NCBI GenBank assembly: GCA_018817425.1
Contig: JAHITX010000079.1
Location: 1-64,000 of the forward strand
Source: Pseudomonadota bacterium
GTDB lineage: Bacteria; Desulfobacterota; Desulfobacteria; Desulfobacterales; RPRI01
Direction: 5' to 3'
Length of the DNA stretch: 64,000 nucleotides
Part shown: one piece after another, positions 42,372 to 50,370 of the stretch
How positions within the stretch are numbered: the first letter of the stretch is position 1
Layout: the number at the start of each line of letters is the position of its first letter
Made by a program: the position numbers and the translations under genes
The notes under the pieces: model-generated
Seen by the model: the letters and a program-made list of their open reading frames with translations, nothing else
Databases searched by the model: none
What the model was told of the DNA's origin: nothing

Positions 42372-42869
42372 ATGCGAAGAATTGCTATTTATCCCGGTTC
42401 CTTTGACCCTGTCACAAACGGTCATATTGATATCATTGAAAGAGGTCTTAAGCTTTTTGATAAGATAATTGTTGCTATTTTGCATAACCCGAATAAAAAA
42501 TGCCTGTTTACAATTGATGAACGGATTGAAATGCTTGAACAAAGCTTGAAAAAAATAAAGAATACCGAAATAGATACATTCGATGGACTTCTTGTTGATT
42601 ACGCGCTGAAGAAGAAAAGTCATGCCATACTTAGGGGAATGAGGGCCTTGTCGGATTTTGATTATGAATTTCAGATGGCGCTTATGAACAGACGGCTTAA
42701 CAGGGATATACAGACTGTGTTCCTTATGACCGGTTTGAGGTGGATTTTTACAAGCTCCTCAATAATTAAACAAGCTGCAGAATTTGACGGCAATGTTGTC
42801 GGAATGGTTCCTCCTGTAGTTAATCAAAAATTAAAAGAAAAATTTGGATTTAATTCCAATTCTAAATAA
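42372..42869 (+). CDS. coaD: phosphopantetheine adenylyltransferase
   Basis: Fourth step of coenzyme A synthesis. The N-terminal PGSFDPVTNGHIDI carries the T/HxGH nucleotidyltransferase signature (residues 8-21). FDGLLVDYA, ILRGMRALSDFDYEFQMA and the WIFTSSSIIKQAA loop follow. The 165 residues are normal. It lies 75 bp behind rsmD, a frequent pairing in bacteria. Confidence 0.95.
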   Translation: MRRIAIYPGSFDPVTNGHIDIIERGLKLFDKIIVAILHNPNKKCLFTIDERIEMLEQSLKKIKNTEIDTFDGLLVDYALKKKSHAILRGMRALSDFDYEFQMALMNRRLNRDIQTVFLMTGLRWIFTSSSIIKQAAEFDGNVVGMVPPVVNQKLKEKFGFNSNSK

Positions 42870-42870
42870 T

Positions 42871-43776
42871 ATGGACCTTTGGCATCTTAAAATATTCTGT
42901 AAAGTAGTTGAGCAAAAAAGCTTTTCAAAGGCAGGGGAAGCTGTTTATATTTCTCAGCCTACCGTTAGCAGCCATATGAGAGATCTGGAAGCACATTTAG
43001 GCTGTCGTCTTGTAGATCGATTATCAAGAGAGGCAATCCCTACAAAGGCAGGAATATTACTTTATTCTTACGCAAAAAAACTTATAGCGCTATACGATGA
43101 AATGGAAAGTGCTCTTTCAGGTTTTCAGGGTAATATAAAAGGAAATCTTGTGATAGGCGGCAGCACAATCCCCGGCGAGTATATTCTTCCTATAATCGCC
43201 GGAAGTTTCACCAAAACTTATCCTGATATAAAGCTTTCGCTTATCATTGGTGATACTGAAAAAATAATTAATGATACTCTTTCCGGATTTATTGAACTCG
43301 GAGTCGTAGGAGCAGCAAAAAAAGATAAAAGAATTCAGCAGGAAATTCTTATCGATGATCAGATGCGTCTTATTGTTCCATCTGCTCATAAATGGGGAAA
43401 GAAAAAAAGCGTTACCATGAAAATGCTTATGGAAGAACCATTTATAATAAGGGAAAGAGGATCAGGAACATTAAAATCCATTGAACAGAATTTAAATAAA
43501 GCCGGATACGATATTAATGACTTTAATATTGCTGCTCAGATGGGAAGTACGGAAGCAGTGAGGCAAGGAATAAAAAATCAAGTAGGAATATCAATCCTTT
43601 CAACAATAGCGGTTAAGGAAGATTTAAAAGCAGGGTCATTAAAAGCGCTTGCTATAGAAGGTCTTGATCTTAAGCGCAGCTTTTATCTGACCTTAAGCAA
43701 GCAAAGGAGTCTATCTCCTTTAAGCAATGCATTCATCACACATATGAAAACCGAGTTGAAAACAAATCGGCTATGA
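42871..43776 (+). CDS. LysR-family regulator (selenium-metabolism-associated type)
   Basis: A 301-residue LysR regulator: winged helix-turn-helix at residues 1-60 (MDLWHLKIFCKVVEQKSFSKAGEAVYISQPTVSSHMRDLEAHLGC), and a substrate-binding domain like CysB after residue 90 (LVIGGSTIPGEYILP). I set the start at ATG 42,871, not at the TTG 42,844, because family members begin MDLW. The closest family I know is the LysR regulator described as associated with selenium metabolism in Desulfobacterota. Its end overlaps nrdJ by 4 bp (ATGA). Neighbours give no selenium gene, so this label is uncertain. Confidence 0.82.
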   Translation: MDLWHLKIFCKVVEQKSFSKAGEAVYISQPTVSSHMRDLEAHLGCRLVDRLSREAIPTKAGILLYSYAKKLIALYDEMESALSGFQGNIKGNLVIGGSTIPGEYILPIIAGSFTKTYPDIKLSLIIGDTEKIINDTLSGFIELGVVGAAKKDKRIQQEILIDDQMRLIVPSAHKWGKKKSVTMKMLMEEPFIIRERGSGTLKSIEQNLNKAGYDINDFNIAAQMGSTEAVRQGIKNQVGISILSTIAVKEDLKAGSLKALAIEGLDLKRSFYLTLSKQRSLSPLSNAFITHMKTELKTNRL

Positions 43777-45953
43777 GTATGCCCCTTTCAAATAATGCCT
43801 TGATAGTGCTTGAAAAACGCTATCTGAAAAAAAACAAAGAAGGAATTGCGATAGAAACGCCGGAGGATATGTTTGCGAGGGTCGCAAAACATATTGCGTC
43901 TGCCGATTCTTTGTTTGCAAAACCAGTTGATATTGAAAAAACGGAAAAAAAGTTTTTAAAGCTTTTGACCAACCTGTGGTTTCTGCCTAACTCGCCAACT
44001 CTTATGAATGCCGGCCGCCGCCTCGGCCAGCTTGCCGCGTGTTTTGTCTTGCCTATTGAAGATTCAATGGACAGCATATTTGAAACATTAAAACATACGG
44101 CTATGATACATAAAAGCGGAGGAGGTACGGGTTTTTCTTTTTCCAGGATACGTCCTGAACAAGATATCGTGCTTTCAACTGCCGGAGTATCAAGCGGGCC
44201 TATTTCTTTCATGACTGTTTTCGATGTGGCAACAGAAACCGTAAAGCAGGGCGGTACCCGCAGAGGGGCAAACATGGGGATCTTGCGGGTGGATCATCCC
44301 GATATAGAATCTTTCATTGAGCTCAAAAATGATACAAGAAGGCTTAATAATTTTAATATCTCAGTTGCCCTTACGCAAGATTTCATGGATGCGTTAAATA
44401 GTGAATCCGGAAAAGAGTCTGAATTTGATCTGATAAATCCCAGGACAGGTAAGACTGTAAAACGGGTTTTTGCGAAAAATATTTTTGACTTAATAGTGCA
44501 TTCCGCATGGTTAAACGGTGAACCGGGTATAATATTTATAGACAGGATTAACCAGGACAATCCGGTCCCTCATCTTGGAAACATTGAAGCAACAAATCCT
44601 TGCGGTGAACAACCTCTTCTTCCTTATGAATCATGTACATTAGGTTCTGTAAACCTGTCTGCGATGTTATCGGGAAAAGCAATAAATTATAACCGCCTGA
44701 AAAAAACCGTTCATGATGCGGTTCATTTTTTAGATAATGTGATTGAGATCAACAAGTATCCTCTTGTTCACATTGAAAAAATGAGCAAAGGAACCAGGAA
44801 AATAGGCATAGGCGTTATGGGTTTTGCAGATATGCTTATTAAACTGGGGATACCATATGATTCACAAGAAGCTGTTGCGTTGGCTGAAAAAATAATGTCT
44901 TTTATTTTGGAAGAATCAAAAAGCGCATCTGCTGCACTGGCAAAAAAACGGGGAAATTTTCCGGATTATAAAAAAAGTATTTATGATAACCCCGATACAC
45001 CATATATGCGAAATGCCACTACAACAACAATCGCTCCTACAGGCACGATAAGTATTATTGCTGGAACATCAAGCGGCATTGAACCCATATTCGGCATAGT
45101 TCAAACAAGAAGAGTTCTTGATGATAAAATACTTTCCGATATTAATCCGTTATTTGTAGAAATTGCAAAAGCAGAAGGATTTTACAGCAAAAATCTGATA
45201 GAAACAATAACAAGTGGAACATCAATTCAAAACCTTGAAGAAATACCTGATAAATCCAAAGATCTTTTTAAAACAGCTCATGATATAGCACCGGAGCAGC
45301 ATATAAACATTCAGGCGGCATTTCAGAAATATACTGATAATGCGGTTTCAAAAACCATTAACTTTGGCCCTGATGCTTTAAGAAGTGATATAGCAAAAGC
45401 ATATATGCTTGCCCATGAAAAAGGTTGTAAAGGAATTACAATCTACCGTTACGGCAGTCGTGACCATCAGGTTTTAAGCATTGGTGCTGAAAAAAAAGAT
45501 TCCGTTAAAATTGCCCCAAGGCCAAGGCCTGAATGTACGGTCGGAATCACTGAACGCACAAAAACAGGGTGCGGAAACTTATATGTAACAATAAATTCTG
45601 ATGACAAGGGTATGTGTGAGGTCTTTGCGCAGATGGGAAAGACAGGCGGATGTGCATCATCCCAGATTGAAGCGGCAGGCCGTCTTATATCGCTTGCCTT
45701 GCGTTCAGGGGTTAGCCTTGAAGCTATAGTAAAACAGCTAACTGGAATCAGATGCCCTTCTCCTGCATGGCAAAATGGAGAAATGGTGCTTTCATGCCCC
45801 GATGCAATAGCAAAAGCGCTTAAACACAGGACGGATCTTTCTTTTATCGAAAACGAAGCTATGATGGGAGTTTGTCCGGAATGCAGCGGAGTTATTACGC
45901 ATCAGGAAGGCTGTCTTGTTTGCCATTCATGCGGATACTCAAAATGCAGTTAA
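43773..45953 (+). CDS. nrdJ: adenosylcobalamin-dependent ribonucleotide reductase (class II)
   Basis: Makes deoxyribonucleotides from ribonucleoside diphosphates without oxygen, using B12. The 726-residue chain has SGGGTGFSFSRIRP, GTRRGANMGIL, the NPCGEQPLLPYESCTLGSVN active-site cluster, TTTIAPTGTISIIAGTSSGIEPIF, and a C-terminal Cys-rich end (CPECSGVITHQEGCLVCHSCGYSKC) that resembles a zinc ribbon and holds the shuttle cysteines. No cobalamin riboswitch is visible since the gene overlaps the LysR gene. The downstream side is occupied by MITE copy 5. Confidence 0.94.
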   Translation: MSMPLSNNALIVLEKRYLKKNKEGIAIETPEDMFARVAKHIASADSLFAKPVDIEKTEKKFLKLLTNLWFLPNSPTLMNAGRRLGQLAACFVLPIEDSMDSIFETLKHTAMIHKSGGGTGFSFSRIRPEQDIVLSTAGVSSGPISFMTVFDVATETVKQGGTRRGANMGILRVDHPDIESFIELKNDTRRLNNFNISVALTQDFMDALNSESGKESEFDLINPRTGKTVKRVFAKNIFDLIVHSAWLNGEPGIIFIDRINQDNPVPHLGNIEATNPCGEQPLLPYESCTLGSVNLSAMLSGKAINYNRLKKTVHDAVHFLDNVIEINKYPLVHIEKMSKGTRKIGIGVMGFADMLIKLGIPYDSQEAVALAEKIMSFILEESKSASAALAKKRGNFPDYKKSIYDNPDTPYMRNATTTTIAPTGTISIIAGTSSGIEPIFGIVQTRRVLDDKILSDINPLFVEIAKAEGFYSKNLIETITSGTSIQNLEEIPDKSKDLFKTAHDIAPEQHINIQAAFQKYTDNAVSKTINFGPDALRSDIAKAYMLAHEKGCKGITIYRYGSRDHQVLSIGAEKKDSVKIAPRPRPECTVGITERTKTGCGNLYVTINSDDKGMCEVFAQMGKTGGCASSQIEAAGRLISLALRSGVSLEAIVKQLTGIRCPSPAWQNGEMVLSCPDAIAKALKHRTDLSFIENEAMMGVCPECSGVITHQEGCLVCHSCGYSKCS

Positions 45954-45958
45954 TCTTA

Positions 45959-46100
45959 GAGCCAGTTTCAAAACGCCCCATTTTGGCCGATATCTGCGTT
46001 GGGTGAAAATTTTAATCCTCAAAATACTCCTTGTATTCCTGCGGTTAAAATTTTCATCCGCCTTGATCTTGGCCAAACTGAAACGTTTTGAAAGTGGCTC
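45959..46100 (+). repeat. MITE-like 142-bp repeat, copy 5, between convergent genes
   Basis: Full copy from GAGCC to GGCTC, with several base changes compared with the other copies (for example TATCTGCG, AAAATTTTAATC). It is placed between the stop of nrdJ (5 bp away) and the stop of the YqaA-like gene (1 bp away). Flanks are CTTA and ATTA. It may serve both genes as terminator through its hairpin. Confidence 0.88.
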
Positions 46101-46101
46101 A

Positions 46102-46683
46102 TTATAACAAGTATTTTATAACTATAAAGCCTGCAATAAGAAGTACTGTAAATCCCACTGCAAGAGCATCAAAGTACTTATCGATAAAATCCTTGATTTT
46201 AGGGCCAAAATAATAAATAAGGCCTCCAACAAGAAAAAACCTGGCAGACCGGGAAATCAAAGAAGCGATAAAAAAAACAATAAAATTGATATTAAATGCG
46301 CCGGCCGAAATAGTAAAGACCTTATAGGGTATAGGCGTGAAACCGGCAACACCTATGGCCCACGCATCATATTTAGTAAAAAGCTCCCGTACATAATTGA
46401 ATTGATCGGCAAAACCGTAAAAGTTTATTATTTTGCCCCCGATTGCTTCCATAAACTGCCACCCTACAAGATAGCCGAAACAGCCTCCCAAAATGGAACC
46501 TGCAGAACATACCAGGGCATATTTAAAAGATTTTTTTGGAATAGCGATAGCAAGTGCGATAAGAAGAACATCGGGAGGAATAGGGAAAAAAGAAGATTCG
46601 GCAAAAGCTAAAATGAATAATGCCCAAGGTCCATAAGGAGTATTGGCCCAACTTAGAACCCAGTCATACACTCTTCTTAGCAT
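46102..46683 (-). CDS. YqaA/DedA-family membrane protein
   Basis: A 193-residue membrane protein of the SNARE-associated (VTT/DedA-like) family, with about five hydrophobic helices. Family features: YGPWALFILAFAESSFFPIPPDVLLIALAIA and FTPIPYKVFTISAGAFNINFIVFFIAS...RFFLVGG. I start at ATG 46,683 because an AAGGA site lies just upstream and the pcm stop is 4 bp away; the longer frame would overlap pcm. In other bacteria these proteins help in lipid or undecaprenyl phosphate turnover, or membrane integrity. A MITE copy ends at its stop codon. Confidence 0.85.
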   Translation of the reverse strand: MLRRVYDWVLSWANTPYGPWALFILAFAESSFFPIPPDVLLIALAIAIPKKSFKYALVCSAGSILGGCFGYLVGWQFMEAIGGKIINFYGFADQFNYVRELFTKYDAWAIGVAGFTPIPYKVFTISAGAFNINFIVFFIASLISRSARFFLVGGLIYYFGPKIKDFIDKYFDALAVGFTVLLIAGFIVIKYLL

Positions 46684-46687
46684 ATTA

Positions 46688-47344
46688 TTATTCCTTCCAG
46701 CCCTGTTCCCCGATAAGTTTGACAAATCTGCAACCACCAAGAGTTGTTTGATGAAGACCTTTTCCATCTTTGTATATTTTGGTTAATTCCTGGGTATTTT
46801 GATCTCCTACAGGAATAACCAATCGTCCCCCTTTTGCAAGCTGGCTTATAAGGATTTCCGGAATAACAGGAGCGCCTGCGGTAACTATTATTGCATCAAA
46901 AGGGCTTTCAACCGGCCACCCGAGAGTTCCGTCGGAATATTTGGTTACTATATTGAAATACTGCAACTTATCAAAAAGCGCCCTGGTTTTGACATAAAGT
47001 GAATGAATTCTTTCTATAGTATAAACCCGATAAACAATTTCTGCAATAACCGCTGCCTGATAACCGGATCCTGTGCCGATTTCAAGCACCCTGTCTTCTT
47101 CATTCAGATTAAGGGCTTGAGTCATTTCCGCAACAATATAGGGCTGTGATATCGTTTGCTGCTCACCAATCGGAAGGGGATAATCACCATAAGCCTGGTC
47201 CATCAAAGCATCATTTACAAACAGATGGCGGGGAACTCTCAGCATTGCGGCAAGTACTTTAGGGTCAGTTATACCCCGTGATATAACCTGCTTTTCCACC
47301 ATATCTTCGCGTGATTTCTCGTATTTTAGTGCTGTTTTATGCAT
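46688..47344 (-). CDS. pcm: protein-L-isoaspartate O-methyltransferase
   Basis: Repairs isomerised aspartate in old proteins using SAM. It has DRVLEIGTGSGYQAAVIAE (SAM motif I), the PLPIGEQQTISQPYIVA segment, DGTLGWP, and the AGGRLVIPVG-type strand (KGGRLVIPVG). I prefer ATG 47,344 (start MHKTALKYEKSREDM); a longer frame to 47,434 adds 30 residues unlike the family. A methyltransferase next to a YqaA-like gene on the same strand, with a 4-bp gap, suggests an operon. Confidence 0.9.
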   Translation of the reverse strand: MHKTALKYEKSREDMVEKQVISRGITDPKVLAAMLRVPRHLFVNDALMDQAYGDYPLPIGEQQTISQPYIVAEMTQALNLNEEDRVLEIGTGSGYQAAVIAEIVYRVYTIERIHSLYVKTRALFDKLQYFNIVTKYSDGTLGWPVESPFDAIIVTAGAPVIPEILISQLAKGGRLVIPVGDQNTQELTKIYKDGKGLHQTTLGGCRFVKLIGEQGWKE

Positions 47345-47563
47345 ATTCGTTTTTTTGCCAAATAAAATAAATTCAGTTGATAAATCTATTCTTGAAAGAT
47401 TTGTCTGTTTAGCATATAAATAACAAAAATGCAAAAAATCATTAACTATCCGATAGGAACTTTCTCCTGTTCCGGATATAAAGCCGCTTGAATAATAAGA
47501 GCAAATAGATATCTTCTAGCTGATTGACTTATGATTAACATTTAATGAATACTATATACTTAT

Positions 47564-48565
47564 ATGAATAGCACAAAGCATCTTATACTATCAGTCCTGC
47601 TAACTCTTCTTGTTTGTATTATTGGTACTGTAGGCTACATGATGATAGAAGGCTGGGCTTTATTCGATTCTATATATATGACCATAACTACGATTTCCAC
47701 AGTAGGGTATAGTGAAGTTCATAAACTAAGTGAGCCGGGAAGAGTCTTCACGGCCCTGCTTATCTTTTTTGGTGTCGGTTTTTGCTTTTATATGGCAGGC
47801 GCCATGGTTCAATTCATGGTTGAGGGCAGAATAAGAGCTATTTTAGGGAGGCGAAGATTGGAAAAAAAAATAAGCAAACTCAAAAACCACTATATTATCT
47901 GTGGATATGGAAGAATAGGTAAAGTGCTGTGCAGCAATCTGATGATCAAGAAAAATTTTGACCTTGTTGTTGTCGAAAGCGAAAAGGATCTTATTCCCGT
48001 TATGGAAGAGGATCGTGTTTTATTTTTATCCAGAGATGCAATTGAAGAAAATACCCTAATAAAAGCCGGAATAAAAACAGCAAAAGGACTTGTTGCAGTT
48101 CTTGCTTCGGATGCGGACAATGTTTTTCTTGTTTTAACCGCAAGACAACTTAATCCCGATCTTTATATAACAGCCAGAGCAACCCGAAATGAAGCAAAAT
48201 CCAAACTTATTGCGGCAGGAGCAAATACTGTTGTATCACCATATGAACTTGGGGCCATAAGCATGTCTCAGCGAATTTTACGGCCTGCCGTTACAAATTT
48301 TTTGGAACTTGCTTACAATGAGCAGGGCAATGATATTAGAATGGAAGAAATTCCTGTAAGCGCGTCTTCAAAAATTATAAATATAATGTTGAAAGACTCA
48401 GGGATAAGACAGAAATATAACCTGATTATAATAGCGATAAAAAAACACGATGGCAGTATGACCTTTAATCCTTCCTCTGAAACCAGGATTCAGGCTGGTG
48501 ATACAGTAATTGTTGTGGGGCAGGATGAAAATCTTCAAAAACTTGAAAAAGTACTGCAAGCATAG
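47564..48565 (+). CDS. two-transmembrane K+ channel with RCK (TrkA-N and TrkA-C) domains
   Basis: A 333-residue channel subunit of the MthK/Kch kind. The two membrane helices (about 5-28 and 65-85) flank a pore loop with filter TTISTVGYSEV. The cytosolic part has a Rossmann RCK domain (IICGYGRIGKVLCSNL near residue 110) and a TrkA-C domain near residue 250-330 (NIMLKDSGIRQKYNLIII). The filter has Ser where canonical channels have Gly-Asp (GYGD). Confidence 0.9.
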   Translation: MNSTKHLILSVLLTLLVCIIGTVGYMMIEGWALFDSIYMTITTISTVGYSEVHKLSEPGRVFTALLIFFGVGFCFYMAGAMVQFMVEGRIRAILGRRRLEKKISKLKNHYIICGYGRIGKVLCSNLMIKKNFDLVVVESEKDLIPVMEEDRVLFLSRDAIEENTLIKAGIKTAKGLVAVLASDADNVFLVLTARQLNPDLYITARATRNEAKSKLIAAGANTVVSPYELGAISMSQRILRPAVTNFLELAYNEQGNDIRMEEIPVSASSKIINIMLKDSGIRQKYNLIIIAIKKHDGSMTFNPSSETRIQAGDTVIVVGQDENLQKLEKVLQA

Positions 48566-48654
48566 ATTGGCAGACTCGTGAAAATATCTTTTCATAATGT
48601 ATTGATTCAGTGCCACCGGCTTAGTCGTAAGTTTTGCAAAGGAGTTAACCGCTT

Positions 48655-49968
48655 TTATTTAGATAACAGCAAGAAATTATTTATGGTAAAAAAACCCGGG
48701 TCCATTTTTGTAGCAGGTATATATATGAATGATTCAGGATGCGCAGATCGGCTTCCGTATGTAGCATGACGCGCTTTTTCATCAATAAAGGGTGTAGCAT
48801 CATAATCTCCTGTGTTGTTTTTACCGCTTGGGCACTCACTGTAATGCGCCAGTAAAGAGCACCATATCCGGGGTGAACCTCCGGATTTTTCATATACCTC
48901 CTTGTACCATATGGTATAAGTTTCCTGATCAACATAATTGACGTGCAACCCCCATTTGTAATCCGGATCTTTAGGCATCTGTTCCACAATCCATACTTTT
49001 CTTGGAATATAGGTAATATTAAGAGGGGTCCATGATGCGCCCTTCCAGTTTGGATCTTCATAACCGAATTTGATATGAATACCGTTATAGGGAAATACTC
49101 TGGTCATTCTTCCATCAGACAATTCTTTTGCCGGCAATATATCGGGACTTGTAAAAGAAACAAGGATTGTCTTTTCTCCCACGTATTTCCATTTCATGGT
49201 ACGGTCTTTTCCAGCCCACATATAATTTGTATCCAACCATGCATCAGAACCCAAATAGGGATCAGACCTTGCTGATGAGCTAGCTCGCCGAATCCTGCGA
49301 ATAGTGGGAATATAGGCCCAAATCGAATTTTCCCTGGGGTCTTCATAAATGTAAGACATTGTATTGGTTCCTCTTGCAAACATCGGCTCCAAAACTCTTT
49401 GAAAGTCATAGGCCAGAACCTTATCAGGATTTATTATTTCCTGACTGGGCGGTCTGCCATTCATGTAAAGGTAATGGTCAATGCCATGATAAAAACGTTC
49501 CTCCCCTTTTGCGTCTATCAAGATAAGACGGGTATTATTTTTTGAGGCCATAAAACGATAAATCTGGAACTTGAAGTTATAAATGATCTTTGATCCGGCT
49601 TTGGGATCTTTGAGATCAATGTTTGGAAAAGGAAAACCGTAAATGTTTTCCGGGTATTTACCGGTGCGTTTATCGATCAAATCGCCTTTGGGGCTTACGT
49701 CGAATTTTCCTTTATTTTTGGCACTTGCTGCAAGAAAACTGTCAGCAAGTTTGTATTTGAAGTTTATTTTACCCGGTGTAATAACATAGTCACCCCTTTG
49801 AACAGCATAGTACATAGCCGGAATAAAAAGGTCTTTGTATTGACTACAGTTGCTCTTATCAATTACCTTTGGCAAATCCATAGATTGCCCGATACCGCAA
49901 TATAAAAACAAAACAAACAACAAACAAAGTGATAATTCACAATACTGTAAAATTTTCATTCGTTTCAT
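48655..49968 (-). CDS. DUF1329 outer-membrane-type protein
   Basis: A 437-residue exported protein. It begins with a signal peptide (residues 5-28, LCLLFVLFLYCG...S) and has the DUF1329 features: DPKAGSKIIYNF, repeated Trp-rich strands (WAYIPTIRRIRRASSSARSDPYLGSDAW, DYKWGLHVNYVDQETYTIWYKEVYEKSG). The family shares the LolA/LolB-type fold and is found with efflux or lipid genes in other bacteria, but no partner is here. Role unknown. Confidence 0.85.
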   Translation of the reverse strand: MKRMKILQYCELSLCLLFVLFLYCGIGQSMDLPKVIDKSNCSQYKDLFIPAMYYAVQRGDYVITPGKINFKYKLADSFLAASAKNKGKFDVSPKGDLIDKRTGKYPENIYGFPFPNIDLKDPKAGSKIIYNFKFQIYRFMASKNNTRLILIDAKGEERFYHGIDHYLYMNGRPPSQEIINPDKVLAYDFQRVLEPMFARGTNTMSYIYEDPRENSIWAYIPTIRRIRRASSSARSDPYLGSDAWLDTNYMWAGKDRTMKWKYVGEKTILVSFTSPDILPAKELSDGRMTRVFPYNGIHIKFGYEDPNWKGASWTPLNITYIPRKVWIVEQMPKDPDYKWGLHVNYVDQETYTIWYKEVYEKSGGSPRIWCSLLAHYSECPSGKNNTGDYDATPFIDEKARHATYGSRSAHPESFIYIPATKMDPGFFTINNFLLLSK

Positions 49969-49984
49969 TTTATTCTTTTTCTCC

Positions 49985-50370
49985 CTTCAGTTTTATTATT
50001 GCTGCAATCGGTACATTATTTTAATAACCGCTATATAAAGATAAAATATTATCTCATAGAAAACACAAAAAACACAGAGATAAATAATTTGATCTAATAT
50101 TTATGGTGGAAAATCAAGTTAATGCAAAAAGCTGGGTTAAGAAAACTATGAATTTTCAGTTAACTTTATCAGAGATTAATCTATAAGAAAAAGCTAATCG
50201 AAGTTGCCCTGCCGCTGCATGCCATAAACAAGGCAAGTACAAGAGCAAAATCCTGCATGATATTCTTCTTATCAAAGGTTTGAGAGAAACTGTGATATGT
50301 ATTAGGTATCTCAAGTGGAGTAACAAATCGGAACTTTATGACCTCAATTTCTCAATCTGTTACAATAAAA
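49985..50370. other. gap between DUF1329 gene and the defence island
   Basis: About 390 bp without an intact gene. The only recognisable piece is a short fragment (50,185-50,262) of a DUF1156-type DNA methylase. A repeat-like CACAGAGATAAAT stretch lies near 50,075. Confidence 0.55.
50185..50262 (+). pseudogene. fragment of a DUF1156-type adenine DNA methylase
   Basis: About 26 codons reading KKKLIEVALPLHAINKAS, then TRAKSCMIF. This matches the conserved start of DUF1156 DNA methylases (KLIEVALPLEAIN...). There is no upstream start codon in frame and the frame soon departs from the family. It is next to a type I restriction system, so it is probably a remnant of a larger defence region. Confidence 0.5.

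Noticed and set aside
43640-43790. Cobalamin riboswitch for nrdJ
   Set aside because: nrdJ starts inside the end of the LysR gene, and no B12-box-like sequence was seen.
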